Positions 17,668 through 26,581 of a stretch of 64,000 nucleotides of DNA are shown one piece after another. The stretch is taken from assembly GCF_900167205.1 (NCBI RefSeq), contig NZ_FUWW01000010.1, positions 1-64,000 of the forward strand, in the 5' to 3' direction. This DNA is from Eubacterium coprostanoligenes. Lineage in GTDB: Bacteria; Bacillota; Clostridia; Oscillospirales; Acutalibacteraceae. The translations under genes were made by a program, and so were the position numbers. The notes below the pieces were generated by a model. It did not search any database and had not been told where the DNA came from. It was given only the letters and a program-made list of their open reading frames with translations. Each line of letters starts with the position of its first letter. The first letter of the stretch is position 1.

Positions 17668-19646
17668 CAGCAAACACCTCCCGTTACTATTGCAGCAATT
17701 GTAAATGCCGCAATTAAGAATATTGATGTGTAAACGCTTGGCTTGTACATATGGCTTTCGCCAAAGATGTCCTCCATATACCAGTTGGTCAAGAATTCCT
17801 TTTTCTCTTTGCCAAAGGAGTCAACAAAACCAATTTGGTCGGGAGTGCCTACGCCGTTGAAATATCTATCTGCTTTAGGGAACGGTCTGTTCTTTGCAAT
17901 AAGGAAGTAGTTTGCAATCGGAATTACAAAGATGAATATAACCATCAAAATTGTAAGAATAATATTTTCGTATGAGATAACCGCATATTCGTTGCGGAAT
18001 ACCTTTGCAGTGTATGGTTTAACAACATATTTTGAAATAAGAGGGAATACAAATACAATGAGAATCATAAGACCGCCGTGGGTGAAAAGAGATGCCCATT
18101 GATTTATGGAAATTGTGTTTTTGTGTCTTTTGTCCGATGGATTTGACGAAAGAACGGTTGCAAGCCACTTTGACCAATAGAAAAGTGTTGTTGCAGAACC
18201 GAAGCAAATGCAGAGTACGAGAAGGGTAGAAACAATGATTTCGAGTGTGTTACCGCTTGCAAGACCTGTGTCAACAAATGCTTTGAGAGCTGCCCATTTT
18301 GAAACCAGCATACCAAACGGAGCAAGGAACATACCTGCAATTCCCACAACAAGTGTCCATGTGAGATATGGGTATCTTCTTACAAGACCGTGCATAGTTT
18401 CTATATCTCTTGAGCCTGTTTGGTGTTCGATTGAACCGACTGTTTGGAACAAAAGTGATTTTGATACAGCGTGAAAAATTACAAGGAAAATTGCAGCCCA
18501 AACAGTTTCCTCTGTTCCGATACCTGCACACGCTGTAATAAGTCCGAGGTTGGAGAGCGTTGAATATGCCAAAACCTTTTTGCCGTCATATGCCGTGATT
18601 GCAAGCATAGACATAGCAAGGAAGGTAAGACCGCCGACAAGTCCAACCATATATCCGCTGAATTCTCCGCTCATTGCCGGAGCCATTCTGATCAAAAGAT
18701 AAACGCCTGCTTTGACCATTGTGGCACTGTGCAAAAGTGCCGATGACGGTGTGGGAGCAACCATAGCGCCAAGCAACCATCTTGAAAACGGAAGCTGTGC
18801 GCTCTTTGTGAGAGCACCGAATGAAAGGCAAATTATAGGCAATACTATAAGTGATTTGTCTTGCTCAAGTATGCCTTGAAGGCTTGTAACGGAGTGATTA
18901 ACACCGAGCATAACAATGCCAATCGCCATTCCGAGACCGCCAAGGAGGTTCATCCACAATGCCTTGAAACAGTTTGTAATTGCCTCTGCACTTCTTGTGT
19001 AGCCGATGAGGAGAAATGAGCAAACACTTGTAACTTCCCAGAAGAAATATAGCCAAATGAGGTTGTTTGAGAGCACAAGACCAAACATTGCACCGATGAA
19101 TACATACATAATTGCAAAGAAAAAGCCTCGTCTGTCTTTCACTTCATTGCCGTGGTGGTGATGATAGTCGTCCATATATCCACAGGCATAAATTGTGATG
19201 AATGTGCCGACAATCGCAATAATCAGTATCATAATTATTGTGAGTTGGTCGCAATAAAAATTCGAAATTTGGTTTTTTGGTTTGATTCCTGAAAATTCAT
19301 ACCAAAATTCAAGTGCGGTTTGTGCTATTGACAAAACTGCCGCATAGTATTTTTTGTACTTAATTGACAGCACGGTGATTAGCACCACCAAGAATACTTC
19401 ACCTGCAACCATCAGGTAGTCAACGATTTCCACAAACGGCAATCCGCCGATTAAGAATTCTTCGTTGAATGTGATATATCCTCCGCCCTTGATGTAATAT
19501 GTTACCGTGAACATAAGAGCGGCAAATATAATCAGACCTGCCGATGTGTAGGTTATGACTTTTCTTGTCTTGTTGTCTTTCACGATTCCGTGCAACAATG
19601 CACTAACGAACGGAAAGCCAACAAGAAACGCAATCATAATTTCCAT
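17667..19646 (-). CDS. echA: Ech hydrogenase proton/sodium-translocating subunit A (NuoL/MrpA-type)
   Basis: Large antiporter-like membrane subunit thought to move protons or sodium as electrons pass from ferredoxin to protons. At 659 residues it has the antiporter-family signatures LLHSATMVKAGVYLL and VFHAVSKSLLFQTVG, and a lysine/histidine axis across the repeated five-helix bundles. It is the first gene of the operon, which follows the classic Methanosarcina order echABCDEF and then adds hypF, C, D and E. The ion used cannot be told from sequence. Confidence 0.95.
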   Translation of the reverse strand: MEIMIAFLVGFPFVSALLHGIVKDNKTRKVITYTSAGLIIFAALMFTVTYYIKGGGYITFNEEFLIGGLPFVEIVDYLMVAGEVFLVVLITVLSIKYKKYYAAVLSIAQTALEFWYEFSGIKPKNQISNFYCDQLTIIMILIIAIVGTFITIYACGYMDDYHHHHGNEVKDRRGFFFAIMYVFIGAMFGLVLSNNLIWLYFFWEVTSVCSFLLIGYTRSAEAITNCFKALWMNLLGGLGMAIGIVMLGVNHSVTSLQGILEQDKSLIVLPIICLSFGALTKSAQLPFSRWLLGAMVAPTPSSALLHSATMVKAGVYLLIRMAPAMSGEFSGYMVGLVGGLTFLAMSMLAITAYDGKKVLAYSTLSNLGLITACAGIGTEETVWAAIFLVIFHAVSKSLLFQTVGSIEHQTGSRDIETMHGLVRRYPYLTWTLVVGIAGMFLAPFGMLVSKWAALKAFVDTGLASGNTLEIIVSTLLVLCICFGSATTLFYWSKWLATVLSSNPSDKRHKNTISINQWASLFTHGGLMILIVFVFPLISKYVVKPYTAKVFRNEYAVISYENIILTILMVIFIFVIPIANYFLIAKNRPFPKADRYFNGVGTPDQIGFVDSFGKEKKEFLTNWYMEDIFGESHMYKPSVYTSIFLIAAFTIAAIVTGGVC

Positions 19647-19699
19647 TTAGTAGCCTCTTTTCCTTATGAGAATTTAACAAATTTCTCGTTTGTCTAATA

Positions 19700-19716
19700 G
19701 GTATTAATATAATACC
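19700..19716. promoter_or_regulatory. Perfect 7-bp dyad upstream of the ech operon
   Basis: GGTATTA-ATA-TAATACC lies 54 bases before the echA ATG, in the 250-base gap shared with the divergent deacetylase gene. It may be an operator overlapping the ech promoter. I cannot find a good -35 for echA, so the ech promoter itself is not assigned. Confidence 0.4.
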
Positions 19717-19832
19717 GCATAAATAATATCACAGTTTTTATACAAAATCAATGATAAATCTTTAACAATGTTTATAAATTTTGATTATATTTACAATACT
19801 AAAATTTACTAATAAATAATTGGTGTTTTCTA

Positions 19833-19861
19833 TTGAATAAAAAAATTGTTTGTTGTATAAT
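19833..19861 (+). promoter_or_regulatory. Promoter of the deacetylase gene
   Basis: -35 TTGAAT (19833-19838), spacer 17, -10 TATAAT (19856-19861), followed by a GGAGG site at about 19887 and ATG 19897. Confidence 0.75.
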
Positions 19862-19896
19862 AATTTCAAATACAAAAAAGGAACTCGGAGGAAATT

Positions 19897-21210
19897 ATGT
19901 CAAGAAAAATCAGATTGACAGGATTGTTTATTATGGCAGTTATTTTGCTTGCCGGATTGATTGCAATTTGTGGCGTTTCATCGCAAAATATCGGACCTGT
20001 CAAATCGCCCGTTGTTGTTGGCACATCGGATAATTCAGTAAAACTTTCGTGGAAAAGAGTCGGCTCGTCAGACGGGTATTTTGTTTATCAGAAAAAAGGC
20101 GACAAGTTCAAAAAGATAAAGACTGTAAAAGATCCGCAAAAACTCGGTTGCACAGTTAAAAATCTTGATGATTCCACTGCATATACATTTGTTGTAAAGG
20201 CTTTTAAGCAGAATAAGAAAAAACTTGTTGAAAGCGAAAAGTTCACAGAAGTTTCGGCTTTCACAAATCCAAAACAGCAGGTTGCAGAGGTAGAGGCTGT
20301 TCAGCCAAATTCCCTCAAAATCAGCTGGCAGGCAAATTCAAAATGCGGCGGATACGAAATTCAATATGCAAAGTCAAAAGATTTCAGTGACAAGCAAAGC
20401 ATCAATGTCAAGGATGTAAATTCCGAATCAACAGATGTTATGGAACTTGCTGTCGGTGATGAATACAATGTCAGAGTTCGCTCTTATGTTTATTTCAATG
20501 AGCAAAAAATCAACGGCAAGTGGAGCAAAATCAAAAATGCCAAGGTGCTTGATGCAGCAGGCATTGCAAAGGTTGACGCAACAAAGCCTATGATTGCCGT
20601 TACTTTTGATGACGGACCGGGTTATAATGGAGCTTCGGACAGAATCCTTGATGTCATCGAAAAATATCACATCAAAGCAACATTCTTTATGATTGGCTCA
20701 AATGCTTCAAATCTCACAAAGAATGTAAAGCGCAAGGTGGCTCTCGGCTGTCAAATCGGCAACCACACCTACAATCATGAGCATTACGGCAAAAATGTCA
20801 CTCCAAACGATATTATAAAGGGATCGGATGCTATTGAAAAGGCTTGCGGAGTTCGTCCTACTGCGTTCCGTTCTCCGGGCGGAATAACAACGGAGCTTAT
20901 TCGCAAAACCTGTAAGCAGGAAAAAACGCCACTTTATTATTGGTCGCTCGACACCCAGGATTGGAAGAGCAGAAATGCCGACAAGGTGTACAATGCGGTG
21001 ATCAAGAATGTATCGGACGGTGATATAATTCTTATGCACGAAATCTACGGTTCAACCGCAGATGCGTTTGAAAGAATGGTTCCTGTTCTTCTCAAAAAGG
21101 GTTATCAGTTTGTAACCTGTGATGAACTTGTTGCCGCCAAATCAGGCAAAAAACCTGAACCGGGTACACAGTATGTAGACGGCAAAACTATAAATAATAA
21201 AACATCGTAA
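19897..21210 (+). CDS. Membrane-anchored FN3 - polysaccharide deacetylase (CE4)
   Basis: Cell-surface polysaccharide or peptidoglycan N-deacetylase. It has an N-terminal signal/anchor helix (8-26), two fibronectin type III-like domains (about 34-124 and 126-218) and a NodB domain (about 228-420). Catalytic motifs: TFDDGP (236-241), the metal-binding HTYNH (290-294), RSPGG (325-329), DTQDW and ILMHE. All CE4 motifs are intact. The FN3 pair probably spaces the enzyme from the membrane or binds glycan. It is monogenic, with its own promoter and a strong terminator. The exact substrate is unknown. Confidence 0.93.
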   Translation: MSRKIRLTGLFIMAVILLAGLIAICGVSSQNIGPVKSPVVVGTSDNSVKLSWKRVGSSDGYFVYQKKGDKFKKIKTVKDPQKLGCTVKNLDDSTAYTFVVKAFKQNKKKLVESEKFTEVSAFTNPKQQVAEVEAVQPNSLKISWQANSKCGGYEIQYAKSKDFSDKQSINVKDVNSESTDVMELAVGDEYNVRVRSYVYFNEQKINGKWSKIKNAKVLDAAGIAKVDATKPMIAVTFDDGPGYNGASDRILDVIEKYHIKATFFMIGSNASNLTKNVKRKVALGCQIGNHTYNHEHYGKNVTPNDIIKGSDAIEKACGVRPTAFRSPGGITTELIRKTCKQEKTPLYYWSLDTQDWKSRNADKVYNAVIKNVSDGDIILMHEIYGSTADAFERMVPVLLKKGYQFVTCDELVAAKSGKKPEPGTQYVDGKTINNKTS

Positions 21211-21240
21211 ATTTGATAAAGCTTCCGAAATACGCCAAAA

Positions 21241-21271
21241 GCACCGTAAGTTCGATACTTACGGTGCTTTT
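21241..21271. terminator. Terminator after the deacetylase gene
   Basis: Perfect 10-bp stem GCACCGTAAG / CTTACGGTGC with a 7-nt loop and TTTT. On the minus strand the tail is also T-rich, so it may serve the convergent binding-protein gene. Confidence 0.9.
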
Positions 21272-21354
21272 ATAATCTCTCCGTCAACAAATCTTGGCGT
21301 GTTTCAGAGCTTTATCAACGGTCTACAGCGTATCAAAATACATTTTCGCAGTGC

Positions 21355-22371
21355 TTATTCTTCTTCTGCTTCCAAAACCTGGTATGTGCCGTCCTTTTCA
21401 ATCTTGTCAAGAACGCCGTATTTCTTTGCCATTTCAGGAATGTACATTGATGTGAGTTTTTGCGGTGACTGAATATTCATTGTTGCAGGGTTTTTGCCGT
21501 TTTCAAGAATATCGTATGCCATCAAGCCTGCTTGGTAGCCGATTTCGTAATAGTCGATTGAATATGTTGCCACAGCGTTGTACTTGAGGCAAGCCAATGC
21601 TTCGGCACCGATAATCGGTGTGTTTGCGGTTTGGCAAACTTCGTCAACGATTGCACCGTTTGATGCAACAATATTGTCGGTTGGGATGTAAAGAACATCC
21701 GATGATGTTGCGGCCTTTTGTGCAACTGATTGAATATCGTTTGAGTCGGTGAATGTGTATGATGTAACATCAAGACCCATTTTGCTCATAATCCTTATCA
21801 TTTCGTCTGCTTGAAGTTTTGAGTTAGCCTCTGCCGAGCAGTAGAGAATGCCAACTTTTTTAGCCTCCGGGAACAATGTTGCAAGCTGTTCTGCTTGTTT
21901 GTCAAGCGGTGCAAGGTCCGTAGTTCCTGTTACATTGATGCCTGTTGCTCCGTCAGCCGGCATATCAATGTCGAGTGCTGTGCCAAAGTGTGTAACAGCG
22001 GTTGCAACAATCGGTGTTTGAGATGCTGCGGTTGCTGTTGTGCAAGCCTGGAGTGCAGGTGTTGCAACTGCCATGATGAGGTCGTAGTTTGATGAAACAA
22101 ACTTGTTTGCGATTGTTGTGCAGTTTGCTGTGTCGCCTGATGCGTTTTGAACATCAACTTCAACTTTGTCGCCCAACTTTTCCTTGATTGCAGCTTGGAA
22201 ACCCTCTGTTGCTTTGTCGAGTGCAGCGTGCTGAACAAGCTGACAAACGCCAACCTTGTACACTTTGTTGCCGTCATTGCTGTCGCTCTGTGTACTGCAT
22301 CCTGCAAACGCTCCGCCTATCATAAGCACAGAAAGTGCCACGCAGGCTACTCTTTTGATTGCCTTTTTCAT
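21355..22371 (-). CDS. Orphan ABC transporter substrate-binding lipoprotein (PF04392 type)
   Basis: Extracytoplasmic solute-binding protein. A lipoprotein signal peptide with lipobox GAFAGC ends at Cys25. The mature part has the two-lobed YtsA/TrpX-like fold: YKVGVCQLVQHAALDKATEGF, repeated LIMAVATPALQA and LYIPTDNIVASNG-like strands, and YEIGYQAGLMAYDILENGKNP. Relatives bind tryptophan or other amino acids and are normally encoded with a permease and an ATPase. No such genes are adjacent here. Its promoter carries a perfect dyad over the -35 box. Confidence 0.88.
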   Translation of the reverse strand: MKKAIKRVACVALSVLMIGGAFAGCSTQSDSNDGNKVYKVGVCQLVQHAALDKATEGFQAAIKEKLGDKVEVDVQNASGDTANCTTIANKFVSSNYDLIMAVATPALQACTTATAASQTPIVATAVTHFGTALDIDMPADGATGINVTGTTDLAPLDKQAEQLATLFPEAKKVGILYCSAEANSKLQADEMIRIMSKMGLDVTSYTFTDSNDIQSVAQKAATSSDVLYIPTDNIVASNGAIVDEVCQTANTPIIGAEALACLKYNAVATYSIDYYEIGYQAGLMAYDILENGKNPATMNIQSPQKLTSMYIPEMAKKYGVLDKIEKDGTYQVLEAEEE

Positions 22372-22407
22372 TTTAATAACCCCTTTAAAATTTTTTATTA
22401 CAACAAC

Positions 22408-22447
22408 AGTGTATCACCAAAATAATTTATGTTCAAGTGTTTGAACA
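22408..22447 (-). promoter_or_regulatory. Promoter with operator-like dyad for the binding-protein gene
   Basis: Minus strand: -35 TTGAAC (22436-22431), spacer 17, -10 TACACT (22413-22408). A perfect inverted repeat TGTTCAA-GTGT-TTGAACA (22430-22447) covers the -35, as expected for a repressor site. Confidence 0.65.
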
Positions 22448-22494
22448 TTAAAGATTTTTATCGTATGTAGAAATTAAATTCAATCACAATGACA

Positions 22495-22530
22495 AAAACC
22501 GTAAGATAATAGAAATTGTCTTACGGTTTT
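22495..22530 (-). terminator. Terminator of the LysR gene
   Basis: 12-bp stem AAAACCGTAAGA / TCTTACGGTTTT with a 12-nt loop and a TTTTTGTC tail on the minus strand, five bases past the LysR stop. Confidence 0.85.
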
Positions 22531-22535
22531 AATAG

Positions 22536-23417
22536 TTATAATATTGAACAGATGTAATCCATAACAGTTTGCATTGCAGGGGTAATCCACTTGCTTTTGT
22601 GGTAGAGCATCTGAATCCAAATTTCATCGCTGATGGTGTCAACTTCAAATTGCTTAACCTTGCCTTTGGCAACATATTCGTCAGTAATGAAGTCAGGAAG
22701 ATACGAGATTCCCATATTTTTTTCAACCAAATGGCAAATAAGTTCGGTGTCGCCAATTTCCAAAAACGGATTGATTTCCATAGATTCTTTTGCAAGATAA
22801 TCGTCAAGCCTTTGGCGATAACTCATACCTTTTTCGGTGAGTATGAACGGCTGTTCGAGCACATCCTCAATGGTGATTTTGTCCTTTTTGAACAGCGGAT
22901 TTTCATTGCCCATAATGAAGTGAGTTTTCACCTTGTGCTCTTTTACAATCGTGTAGTTGCTGTCGTAAATATGCTTGTCGAGTGTAAAGATAAGGTCAAC
23001 ATCATTTTGGTTCGCAAGGCGGAACATTTCTTCCGTGCTTGCAGGAAAAATCTTGAGCGAAATGTTTGGATATGTATTGTGGAAATGGTCAAAATTATCC
23101 CAAAACAGCCAGTGACAGAGGGAGTCGCACATTGCAATTCTAACTTTGCCGTTGATGTCTTTCTTGCTGCTTGCCGTGTTTTCAATATCTTCAACGGTTG
23201 CAAGCAATTTTTGTGCAAGCTGAAGTATCTGCTCACCCTTTGGCGTCAGCTTTACAGTGTGGTTTACACGCTCAAAAAGAAGCACTCCGTATGCGTGCTC
23301 AAGCTGTTTGATTTGTGCCGAAACCGCCGACTGCGTGTAGCCGAGTTTCTTCGCCGCTTTTGTAAAACTGTTTTGGTCTGCAACCTGTATAAAGGTTTCA
23401 AAATTTTTAATGTCCAT
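22536..23417 (-). CDS. LysR-family transcriptional regulator
   Basis: 293-residue regulator. The N-terminal winged helix-turn-helix (1-60: FTKAAKKLGYTQSAVSAQIKQL) is typical of the family, and the C-terminal effector-binding domain (about 90-293) is complete. It is divergent from nadB, which is the usual arrangement for a LysR regulator and its target. The effector could be an NAD-pathway intermediate or a substrate of the downstream oxidoreductase genes; this is a guess from position. Confidence 0.92.
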   Translation of the reverse strand: MDIKNFETFIQVADQNSFTKAAKKLGYTQSAVSAQIKQLEHAYGVLLFERVNHTVKLTPKGEQILQLAQKLLATVEDIENTASSKKDINGKVRIAMCDSLCHWLFWDNFDHFHNTYPNISLKIFPASTEEMFRLANQNDVDLIFTLDKHIYDSNYTIVKEHKVKTHFIMGNENPLFKKDKITIEDVLEQPFILTEKGMSYRQRLDDYLAKESMEINPFLEIGDTELICHLVEKNMGISYLPDFITDEYVAKGKVKQFEVDTISDEIWIQMLYHKSKWITPAMQTVMDYICSIL

Positions 23418-23466
23418 AGTACAAATATGTTCCTCTCAAATAACACAATTACACTTTCTATTATAA

Positions 23467-23480
23467 ATGATTTTTATCAT
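23467..23480. promoter_or_regulatory. Dyad in the LysR-nadB intergenic region
   Basis: ATGAT-TTTT-ATCAT, a perfect inverted repeat with T-N12-A geometry, about 56 bases upstream of the nadB -35. It is a candidate LysR-box. Confidence 0.35.
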
Positions 23481-23535
23481 TTTTTCAAGTTTTATTATTT
23501 TTCTTTATATTGTAACAATTTCTGACGCTGTTCTA

Positions 23536-23564
23536 TTGACATTTTACTGGTAACGATATATATT
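23536..23564 (+). promoter_or_regulatory. Promoter of the nadB operon
   Basis: -35 TTGACA (23536-23541), spacer 17, -10 TATATT (23559-23564), giving a leader of about 45 bases to ATG 23615. Confidence 0.75.
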
Positions 23565-23614
23565 TAAATAAGTATAGTTAAAAATAAAAAAATTTATTAT
23601 AGGATTTTAAGAGT

Positions 23615-24940
23615 ATGAAAAATGATAATTTTATAAAAACTAATACAGTAATTGTCGGTTCCGGCGTAGCCGGACTTTTTGCCGCACTTTGCTTGCCGAA
23701 AGAACAGGATGTTTTGGTAATCACCAAGGAAAATCTTGATGACTGCGATTCGTTTTTGGCACAGGGCGGAGTGTGTGTTCTTAAAGACATAAACGACTTT
23801 GACTGCTATTTTGAGGATACTATGAAAGCCGGACATTATGAGAATAATCCGGAGTCTGTTCGTGTTATGATTGAGTCGTCGCAGGATGTCATCGGCACGC
23901 TTATTGATTTGGGAGTAAAGTTTGATACCGACGGTGACGGTGAATACGACTACACTCGAGAGGGTGCACATCGCCGCAACCGTATTCTTCATCACAAGGA
24001 CGAAACAGGCAAGGAAATAACCGCAACGCTTCTTGACATTGCAAAAACAAAGACTAATATTACATTTGTTACACGCACAACAATGATTGACCTAATTGAA
24101 AAAGACAATGTGTGCTATGGCATTGTTTGCTATGATGAATATGGCGAAAAAGGTGCAATCCTTGCAGACAATGTTATTCTTGCAACAGGTGGTATAGGTG
24201 GTCTTTTCAAGAATTCAACAAATTATCCGCATATTACAGGCGACTCGTTTGCTCTTGCTCTCAAGCATGGCATTGAGCTTCAAAATATGAACTATATTCA
24301 AATTCACCCAACTACTCTTTACAGCAAAAAAGAGGGCAGACGCTTCCTTATCAGCGAGAGTGTAAGAGGTGAGGGCGCTGTGTTGCTCAACGAAAACGGT
24401 GAGCGTTTCACAGATGAGCTTCAACCGAGAGATGTTGTTACAAATGCTATTGTCGAGGAAATGAAAAAGTTTGGCACAGACCATGTGTATCTCAATCTTC
24501 CTACTATGACAAGCGAGGAAGCAAAGAAAAGATTTCCAAACATCTTTGAGGCTTGTATGGAAGAGGGATACGATATGACAAAGGACAATGTTCCCGTAAC
24601 CCCTGCACAGCACTATATGATGGGCGGCGTCAAGACCGACACAAACGGCGTAACTTCTATGAAAAATCTTTATGCCGTAGGCGAAACCGCTTGCAACGGT
24701 GTTCACGGCAAAAACCGTCTTGCATCAAATTCGCTTCTTGAAAGCCTTGTTTTTGCAAAGCGTGCAGCCGATACAATTGCAAATGACACTTCGGTTAAAC
24801 CGAGTGATGTTCCTGAGGTTGACCTTGAAAAGTACACTTCAAAGGAAGAAATACAAAAAGAATTTAAACATATTATTATGGACGAGATAAAGAGAAAGGA
24901 CCCGGATTTTTATGCTAAATGGTGTAACGATGAAGATTAA
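23615..24940 (+). CDS. nadB: L-aspartate oxidase
   Basis: FAD enzyme that oxidises aspartate to iminoaspartate, the first step of de novo NAD synthesis; in anaerobes fumarate serves as acceptor. The FAD-binding Rossmann motif is VGSGVAGLFAAL (residues 10-21). The NadB signature GVHGKNRLASNSLLESL lies near 365-381. At 441 residues it is the short clostridial form, with a reduced C-terminal helical domain. It heads a five-gene operon and overlaps nadC. The partner quinolinate synthase gene nadA is not in the window. Confidence 0.95.
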   Translation: MKNDNFIKTNTVIVGSGVAGLFAALCLPKEQDVLVITKENLDDCDSFLAQGGVCVLKDINDFDCYFEDTMKAGHYENNPESVRVMIESSQDVIGTLIDLGVKFDTDGDGEYDYTREGAHRRNRILHHKDETGKEITATLLDIAKTKTNITFVTRTTMIDLIEKDNVCYGIVCYDEYGEKGAILADNVILATGGIGGLFKNSTNYPHITGDSFALALKHGIELQNMNYIQIHPTTLYSKKEGRRFLISESVRGEGAVLLNENGERFTDELQPRDVVTNAIVEEMKKFGTDHVYLNLPTMTSEEAKKRFPNIFEACMEEGYDMTKDNVPVTPAQHYMMGGVKTDTNGVTSMKNLYAVGETACNGVHGKNRLASNSLLESLVFAKRAADTIANDTSVKPSDVPEVDLEKYTSKEEIQKEFKHIIMDEIKRKDPDFYAKWCNDED

Positions 24941-25769
24941 TGTTGATGATTACATTATCAACACATTAAAGGAGGACATCACCTCCGAGGATGTAAGCAC
25001 AAATGCCGTTATGCCCGAGGACAAGCAAGGCAGAGCAGACCTTATTTGCAAGCAGGACGGCATAGTTTGCGGTCTTGATGTTTTTGAACGCACATTCAAA
25101 ATCCTTGATGACACAAGCCGGTTTGAGGCTAATTTTAAGGATGGCGATTTTGTGAAAAAAGGCGATTTGATCGGTGTAATTTACGGCGATGTAAAGGCTA
25201 TTTTGTCCGGCGAAAGAACTGCACTCAATTATCTTCAGCGTATGAGCGGTATTGCCACTATGACAAGAGAATATGTAAACGAGCTTGACGGCTACAAGAC
25301 TGTTTTGCTTGATACAAGAAAAACCACACCTAATATGCGTCCTTTCGAAAAGCACGCTGTTAAGGTCGGCGGCGCAACAAATCACAGATATAATCTTTCT
25401 GACGGTGTCCTTCTCAAAGATAACCACATCGGTGCAGCAGGCTCTGTTACAAAGGCTATCGAAATGGCAAAAGCTTATGCTCCGTTTGTAAGAAAAATAG
25501 AGATAGAAACCGAAACTCTTGAGCAGGTCAAAGAAGCTCTTGACGCAGGTGCAGACATCATTATGCTTGATAATATGGACAACGACACTATGCGCAAGGC
25601 AGTTGAGATGATTGACGGCAAGGCTCAAACAGAGTGTAGCGGTAATGTAACAAAAGAGCGACTTAAGGAAATTGCAGAAATCGGTGTTGATTTTGTTTCT
25701 TGCGGTGCTCTCACTCACTCTGCAATGATTATGGATGTCAGCCTTAAAAACCTGAAAACTATTGATTAA
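24930..25769 (+). CDS. nadC: Nicotinate-nucleotide diphosphorylase (carboxylating)
   Basis: Quinolinate phosphoribosyltransferase; converts quinolinate and PRPP to nicotinate mononucleotide. Landmarks: SGERTALNYLQRMSGIAT, LLDTRKTTPNMR (Arg/Lys contacts to quinolinate), HRYNLSDGVLLKDNH and DIIMLDNM. I use ATG 24930, overlapping nadB by 11 bases, which gives a 279-residue protein with a family-like N-terminus; an ATG at 24912 is possible. Confidence 0.95.
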   Translation: MKINVDDYIINTLKEDITSEDVSTNAVMPEDKQGRADLICKQDGIVCGLDVFERTFKILDDTSRFEANFKDGDFVKKGDLIGVIYGDVKAILSGERTALNYLQRMSGIATMTREYVNELDGYKTVLLDTRKTTPNMRPFEKHAVKVGGATNHRYNLSDGVLLKDNHIGAAGSVTKAIEMAKAYAPFVRKIEIETETLEQVKEALDAGADIIMLDNMDNDTMRKAVEMIDGKAQTECSGNVTKERLKEIAEIGVDFVSCGALTHSAMIMDVSLKNLKTID

Positions 25770-25807
25770 TCTATAAATATTCAAACATAACTAAAAGGGG
25801 TGTTGTT

Positions 25808-26581
25808 ATGCTTTACAAACCACAGTTTGACGAAACGGGAAGAAAATATCTTTGCCGAATGAACGGCGAAAACAGCGATATGCTGATGGATATTTATGTT
25901 AAGAAATTAGCCGATGGTGAAGTTTTGACCATTGAAGATGAGAGCAACGAGTGTGCAATTCTTCTTCTTAAAGGCGCAGTCAATTTTGCTGTCGGAGATA
26001 GTATAAACGAGGATTGTGAGCGTGCAAATCCGTTCCAAAGAACACCGTATGCCGTTCATTTTTCACACGGCACAAAGGCTGTTGTAACCGCTCACAAAGA
26101 GAGTGAAGTTATTGTTCAGATGACCGATAACGACAGAACTTGGGCACCTGTTTTTTATAATCCTGATAATTGCTTGTATCAGGAATTCGGTAAAGGACAG
26201 TGGGGTGGCACAGGTCACAGAATCGTGTCCACAATGTTTGACCTCGACAATGCACCGTATTCAAATATGGTTATGGGCGAAGTGTTCAATCAGCCGGGCA
26301 AGTGGTCGTCATATCCTCCTCATCATCACCCACAGCCGGAGGTTTATTATTATCAATTCGACCACGAAGAGGGCTTTGGCGCAGGCTTTGAGGGCGACAC
26401 TCCGTACAAAACAGAAAACGGCTCTTGCCTTTGCATCCGTGGGGGCAATGCTCATCAGCAGGTGACCGCACCGGGTTTTGAGATGTACTATGTTTGGATG
26501 ATTCGTCACCTTGACGGTGACCCGTGGGATAAAACAAGGATTTATGTTCCGGAATATGAGTGGTTGGCAAATGCAGAATAA
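25808..26581 (+). CDS. 5-deoxy-glucuronate isomerase family protein (IolB-like cupin)
   Basis: 257-residue bicupin of the KduI/IolB family. In the known pathway IolB isomerises 5-deoxy-D-glucuronate during myo-inositol breakdown. The metal-binding motif is visible in GKWSSYPPHHHPQPEVYYYQF-type residues (near 165-185), with a further His in GGNAHQQV. No other inositol gene is present; it lies 38 bases after nadC without a terminator and overlaps the next dehydrogenase. The family assignment is firm, but the substrate in this setting is uncertain. Confidence 0.8.
   Translation: MLYKPQFDETGRKYLCRMNGENSDMLMDIYVKKLADGEVLTIEDESNECAILLLKGAVNFAVGDSINEDCERANPFQRTPYAVHFSHGTKAVVTAHKESEVIVQMTDNDRTWAPVFYNPDNCLYQEFGKGQWGGTGHRIVSTMFDLDNAPYSNMVMGEVFNQPGKWSSYPPHHHPQPEVYYYQFDHEEGFGAGFEGDTPYKTENGSCLCIRGGNAHQQVTAPGFEMYYVWMIRHLDGDPWDKTRIYVPEYEWLANAE

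Noticed and set aside
22569-23525. A 318-codon plus-strand frame opposite the LysR gene
   Set aside because: It lies wholly antisense to a complete LysR regulator, has no ribosome site and resembles no family; it is a shadow of the real gene's codon bias.
24966-25784. A 272-codon minus-strand frame opposite nadC
   Set aside because: nadC on the plus strand has all family motifs; the antisense product has no recognisable domain.
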